Assembly: GCA_019828595.1 (NCBI GenBank)
Contig: JAHQRK010000010.1
Span: 1,550,001 to 1,614,000 of the forward strand
Source of the DNA: Aphanomyces cochlioides
Taxonomy: Eukaryota > Oomycota > Saprolegniomycetes > Saprolegniales > Verrucalvaceae
Direction of reading: 5' to 3'
DNA length: 64,000 bases
The notes beneath the pieces were generated by a model. The model was not told where the DNA came from. It did no database searches and saw only the letters and a program-made list of their open reading frames with translations. Below are positions 59,163-64,000 of this stretch, in pieces (position 1 is the stretch's first letter; each line of letters starts with the position of its first letter). Made by a program: the position numbers and the translations under genes.

Positions 59163-62100
59163 ATGTTTAGAGGCTCGAACGATCAAACGACCAGACAAGG
59201 ATCCTCCAGATCTCCTTTTGGGTCGGCAAATGAATTTGAAGCTGATAATCTCCTTTTAACTACACTGTACGTTGTGAAATCTAAGTCACTATAACTCTGT
59301 AAACTAGTTGTACAGGATGTAGGACAAGACGACCCATACATGCGTGCCCATGGAATCGTTGTTCCCAATGCTCTTGTTCTTGCAGTGCCCACAGTCACTC
59401 GGATGCTATTTACTCTAGAGCGAGAAAACTCTTTAGGGATAGTCTGGCCACCCAATACAAGGCACAACGACAGATATTTTCTGCTCATAAACGTTCGGAG
59501 GCAGATACACGTGCAGAATCAACAACTTCAATATTCTCACATATCTCTGTAGAACTTGATATGGGTAGAAATAACTCCATGCATACAGGGTCAGAGGCAG
59601 ACCAGACGTTCGCTGTTGGCTCGGGATTAAATTCATAAGGCAGAGAAAGCGATGAGAGTGATGACTATTTTTTCAGCTCTGACTCTGCGTACGAATATAT
59701 GTCGTGCCATACAGATACCAACAAAGATTCATGGTTCACAACGGATTCGCGATACTTACAACTATTATCAGCAACAAAGTCACATGTCACTTTGTTTCCT
59801 GGTTAACTTGTATGTTTCAACTCATTCTAACTAGTTGCTTAGGAAAATTGTATATCCTACCAAATTGCAATGATGAATTTAGTCGTGTATATTACAGTCG
59901 ACCAGTGCACGTATATCGTGGAATGGTTCAAAGTTATGATATTCCCGTTGAGATTTACTGGTGTTCCTATTGCTCATCAGAAAAAAATTCCAGGTCACGC
60001 CTCATTCTCGATAAATCTTACGACGTGTCACATTTACCAGCTGCTTCAATATTTGTAGACTGCAACCAAGATAAGTTTGAATGTACACATGTCGCTGCAT
60101 TGAAATCACTCTTGATAAATCAAGAGAGGCCGATGGACGCCACATTCGATGACATTGCCCCTGGAATTCAGTTTATCATACAAGAGCAAGATAAATCTAC
60201 TGTCTATATAAGTGCTTGCTCTGCCGCTGATCCGTTCGACAGATCAGTGCTTGTTGCGGTCAGCAAAAAGGAAGTCAAATGTCTTTTTTGTCATGCTTCA
60301 AAATTGTGCAAACATTCGGCAAACTGGTATGCTAGTCAAGGAGATATTTTTTGGGATCCTGACTTTTGTAAAGCGTCGGAGGCTGGTGTTAGCAATGAAG
60401 AAAATTATGTAACAAACCCAGTCAGTTTGCCCACCACTGCATTGGAGATGACAAACGCAATTAAAGCCAGAGGGTTTAAGTGTATTTCAGATCTGACATC
60501 TCAAGAATTTACTATTGAGGAAATTGGCCCAGTTCCATGTGAGTGTGGCAACGATTTCGACATTGAAAGTGGTAGCACGGCGAAAGCCCTCATATATGAT
60601 ATGACATCGTGTATTCAAGTCCAAACTAAATATTACCGATGCTTGAATCCAAATTGTACTAAACGTTTGGCTGCCAGTGGTGAAAAGCATGGTCTTCTTC
60701 TAGTAGCACCAAACCATTACTTTGACTTTTTACAATGCAACATCATTCGACTTAATCTAATTGTTGGTCCAACTACTCTCCGTGGCACGTGGCGAATTTT
60801 CAGGCAACAATTTAGCATGCTATCAAGCCATTTCTGCTCATGGCCCCTCTTTAGAAAAAGCATGCTGGAAAATTTTAGACAGGTATTGTCATTTTCAACC
60901 AAATTTGTGGTTTTGACCAATAAAAGCGAATTCATTTTCAAATCGATTTCATAATACTGAAGTGGTGTGTGTCAGTGTGTGTTTTGCGTGAGTTTGGTGC
61001 GAATTCATTTTCAAATCGATTTCATAATACTGAAGTGGTGTGTGTCAGTGTGTGTTTTGCGTGAGTTTGGTGACTGATCGATTCTGATTGGCTGACTGAT
61101 TTTAAAATTTTAATTCTAGCCAATCAGAGAAACCCGTTCGATTCGGAATCGATTCGAAACCTCAGTCGATTCAAACCGTTCCTCACAATTTTGTATCAAA
61201 AGCACAATATTGAAACAGAAAATTCTAGTGTATTTGACCATGATGAAGTGCTAGAATCGACTTTGTTAAATCATTTACTTGTCCGCATTGTGGCAATCTC
61301 GACACTGCACCAATATTGATAGGTGATGGTACAAAGGTTGCATGCAGAGCAGGACTTGCTGGTGAAGAAAACGCAATACCTTGTGTTGACACGTTTGCAG
61401 GTGGTGTAGAAATTTCGGATAGAATTTTTATTCGTTGCCCTCGAACGAGAAAACTACTGAGATCATACGCACGCCCTCAAAAACGTAGCTCAGTCGAATT
61501 GGTTCATGCTAATGTTATCACCCCTTTTGATATTTCACAATTGCTGGGCACCCTCAGTCAACAGGCTCCATTCATGAGGCTTTTCATCGATACAATCTCA
61601 AATGGTGGCTCAATTGAACATTGTCCTAGTGTTTGGTCTGATTTTCCATATGATTTATCCTCAGCCTCTTGTGTACAAAATGGGTTAATTCGACACCCTG
61701 AATTGATGCATTCGACTATCATGAATCTCATTGAAAATAGAAAGCTTAATCCCAATGATACCAGCACATTATTTTCATGCATGCCAGTAATGGCCAAGGC
61801 CCTCCTGACGACTAATTTGTTATCCGATGTCACTCATACTTTGTGGATTCCAATTACCCCGATCCTACAACGTCTAATTTACTTTACAACTTACCTTGAG
61901 CGACTGTCTCAATGTGAAATTCGGTCAGCTCACGAGCCTCTCAATGAGTTGATTCATGACGAAAAATTATCCTCGTGGTTTCCAGGGGCGCCGTGTATTC
62001 GTCCATTAAGAAGATATACGGCCGACACTAATGAGGACAAAATTTGTACCAAACATGCTCCATATTATCGACATAGGCTCCCTGGTATTCTTCATTTTGT

Positions 62101-62689
62101 CTGTCCTCATGGTGTCTGTCTTGGTTTTATGCTGCTCTTTGACCATGAATCACCTCTACATCCCTTTAAGGTTTTAGGCACGCGGTGGAAAAATACAAAA
62201 GGAAAACGAATTGTAATATTCGACAACGCTTGTAATATTCATACAACTGCCATGACGAGAGAGCCATGTCTCTTTCGAAATGTGCATTTTTCGTCGACAG
62301 ATTTCACTACCACAACCATGTCAATTGCTCTAGGTCGTCGCGATTTATGTACACTGACTAACTCAAACAATAGCGGCCATCGAATAGACAATTTTCCTCA
62401 ATACGCGCTTCTCGCCACAGTTTTATGTGAAGTGTACAATAAATCGCTTAAACCAATCGTAAGTAGTGCTGGTTATATGAACAGAGTCAATTTTTTGCTC
62501 TTCCTGAAGCACTACATGTCCGAAATAAACTCCAGACGTGTCGCTTGTGTCATTGAAGACTGCAAACGATATGGAAAAAAACACAGTGACTGGGTTGCTG
62601 TAAATCATCTAATCAGTCAAATGCAGCAATGCCTATGTGATGAAGTCCCGTGCAATGACGGCCATCTTTGCCTTTTCTGCTCTTGCTAG
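59163..62689 (+). pseudogene. Large Cys-rich transposase-like gene, probably KDZ superfamily
   Basis: Exon 1 (ATG 59163, MFRGSNDQTTRQG) ends at a donor at 59267; intron 49 nt. Exon 2 has two overlapping open frames, with one stop near 59635 before the acidic SDESDDYFFSSDSAYEY. Intron 59802-59842 (41 nt) joins FPG to KLYILPNCNDEFSRVYYSRP. Then EIYWCSYCSSEK, KFECTHVAALKSLL, KEVKCLFCHASKLCKHSANW (SWIM-like), CECGNDFD, KYYRCLNPNCTKRL. A donor at 60883 opens a region with a dispersed repeat. The gene resumes with CPHCGNLDTAPILIGDGTKV (one frameshift), a 457-residue frame containing LHFVCPHGVCLGFMLLFDHE, ESPLHPFKVLGTRWKNTKG, IVIFDNACNIHTTAM and SAGYMNRVNFLLFLKHYMSE, ending CLFCSC. The HGV-x-x-G...ESP...FDNAC pattern and the Cys clusters resemble Kyakuja-Dileera-Zisupton transposase relatives. 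Family call moderate. Confidence 0.5.
60905..61135 (+). repeat. Dispersed AT-rich repeat, copy C, with an internal 73-bp duplication
   Basis: TTTTGACCAATAAAAGCGAA, AAATCGATTTCATAATACTG and GATCGATTCTGATTGGCTGA parallel copy A. Units 60926-60998 and 60999-61071 (GCGAATTCATTTTCAAATCG ... GAGTTTGGT) are identical. An inverted pair CTGATTGGCT/AGCCAATCAG follows (61084-61130). The copy lies in an intron-like gap of the KDZ-like gene. Confidence 0.88.
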
Positions 62690-63565
62690 CTCGTCCCTGT
62701 CATTCCTTTAACGCTTTCAATATATCTTGCATTTCATCTTTTGTGTTTCTACATTGCTCAACGTACTGTAATATTGAATGTTCCACCACAGGCTCGCGAA
62801 GAGCCGAGTTGTAGTATTCTTGATTGGTTCATGCCAGCTCTTTGTTGTGGCCAAGAATATTCAATCATGCTGCTATTTCAAAGTCGCTGTACTCATCTCT
62901 CACGTTGTCCATAATTTGTGTTATGTCCATCCTGCAAATTTTGTTGTTTCGATTGAGCCAGTTCTACACACTGTACAGTAATGTCGTTTGACATCTGGCG
63001 ACCACAGATGGAACAAAGTGAGCAAAAGGGGTACAGAAAAATGACCCATTTCCACACTCGATCTTTCGGCTGTATTTCAAGCCGTATTTGGCTTGCACCA
63101 CTTAAGGAACAACTAACTATATCATGCATTTGGAAATTTGAGCTATGTAGATTTCTCCAATCTAAACGTCATTTGCACGGCTGTCCGCTCTTTTGAACGG
63201 AGCACATGCTACAAACACTTCTCCGAGTTTGGTGAATTGATATGAGCCGACAAACTTGGAAAGAGGTGGTAACGATTCACAACAGAAAACACGCCATTCC
63301 GGCATGACACCAGTGGATTCATACAAGGGAGAATATCTGTCGCCAAGAGGTGGACTCGGTGGTGTTTACGGGAGGCACCGCACCTAAATCGACCGTGTAA
63401 TCACTTCCACAGCACAGCTGACGAGACAATGCTCGAATTCTTGCTGGATGGATAAGCTCTTTCCTGGGGAATGCGTATAGCTTAGAGTTGTGCCTTCGAA
63501 GAAACTAGTTTGTTTGGAGCTATAGATCCCATCACGATACGAGAGGAGGTATTTACAGAGATTTA
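62690..63565. other. Interval downstream of the KDZ-like gene
   Basis: No complete gene. A minus-strand frame (63129-62893) has FCSLCSICGRQMSND, a possible zinc-finger scrap followed by VELAQSKQQNLQDGHNTNYG. It may be a remnant of the same element family. Confidence 0.35.
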
Positions 63566-64000
63566 TCATGCCTGGGGTTCAGTTGCGAGATAGCGTCGGA
63601 TTGCATGTCGAATCGAGCGTGCTGCTGGTTGTCGCAATCGTCGACTGCGATGGAAAAACGGCTGCAAGAAGGACTTATTGGTTTCTTCCCAACCTCTGAC
63701 CATGGCATTACAGTGCCGCTTCAGCTCTTCAACGACATCCTCTGCCTTGAAATTTACATTGCCCTGCTCCATGAGTTGCGAAATATTGGACTGATTGATG
63801 ATAGTTAGCTTGGTAATTTCCTTGCCTTCTTCCAGCGGTGCAAAGACACACCTAATCCAAGTCGTTCAGCCACAGAGTTTAGAGCAAAGAGTCAAACCAG
63901 CCGTTCATCTCGTCGATATGGTCGTTCCATTGTCTTGTGACTCTGATGTCATCATCTACTGTCTTCCAGACAAGCACAATGCGATTTGACTCGACAAACA
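63566..64000 (-). CDS. M96-like gene, 3' exons (copy M96-10), running off the window
   Basis: Minus strand. The end of exon 3 enters from the window edge (NRIVLVWKTVDDDIRVTRQW, DEMNGW). An intron at 63852-63897 (46 nt, GTTTGA...ATTAG) leads to CVFAPLEEGKEITKLTIINQ, SNISQLMEQGN, EDVVEELKRHCNAM, PFFHRSRRLRQPAARSIRHA, ending TEPQA at 63566. These match exons 3-4 of M96-7 and M96-2. No damage in the visible part. Confidence 0.82.

Overview
This is eukaryotic DNA dominated by transposable elements. The best guess for the source is an oomycete, perhaps of the Saprolegniales. The reasons are: a repeated gene family with an N-terminal coiled coil and a START-like C-terminus, which resembles the family oomycete annotations often call 'M96 mating-specific'; very short GT-AG introns (37-49 nt); and Ty3/gypsy, PIF/Harbinger, Mutator-like (MULE), Tc1/mariner and apparently KDZ-type elements lying together. 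Species identity is inference; nothing in the window fixes it.

Layout. 1-5467: a tandem array of a 2470-bp unit (two copies that look identical plus a partial third) carrying two near-perfect hairpins and a broken dehydrogenase N-terminus. 5468-15323: members of the M96-like family. One is an intact four-exon gene (7218-5757, minus). Another (15323-8229, minus) is a pseudogene split by a Ty3/gypsy element (Gypsy-1, 8388-14243, TSD GACGG). 15554-30501: a nest. A PIF/Harbinger element (H1, TSD TTA) was hit by a 555-bp Harbinger-like element carrying only a Myb-like gene (TSD TAA), by Gypsy-2 (TSD GCACT) and by Gypsy-3 (TSD GTCTT). Removing the three leaves about 2.4 kb. 30502-34560: relics, a Stowaway-like MITE and short duplications. 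34567-39695: a Tc1/mariner pseudogene split by Harbinger H2, then a 5'-truncated Harbinger H3 whose accessory gene holds another MITE. 39696-43698 and 49280-51551: two related MULEs, each with a transposase and a separate zinc-finger gene facing it. Between them (44093-49264) lie four M96-like copies: one intact (46468-45134, minus), one with a single frameshift, one with an in-frame stop, one 5'-truncated. 52183-55173: Harbinger H4 (TSD TAA) with a broken transposase but an intact Myb/SANT accessory gene. 56368-56472: an old LTR fragment related to Gypsy-3. 57323-57397: a tRNA-like relic. 57459-58874: a multi-exon gene of unknown function with tiny introns. 59163-62689: a large Cys-rich transposase-like gene, best matched to the KDZ superfamily. 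63566-64000: the 3' end of another M96-like gene, running off the window.

How the parts relate. The host-like content is mainly the M96-like family (about ten copies or fragments) and the gene at 57459. Everything else is mobile DNA in layers whose order can be read from target-site duplications. Two patterns recur. Each Harbinger element pairs a transposase with a facing Myb/SANT-like gene, and each MULE pairs a transposase with a facing zinc-finger gene, so both families look like two-gene systems. Gypsy-2 carries a separate antisense open frame downstream of integrase.
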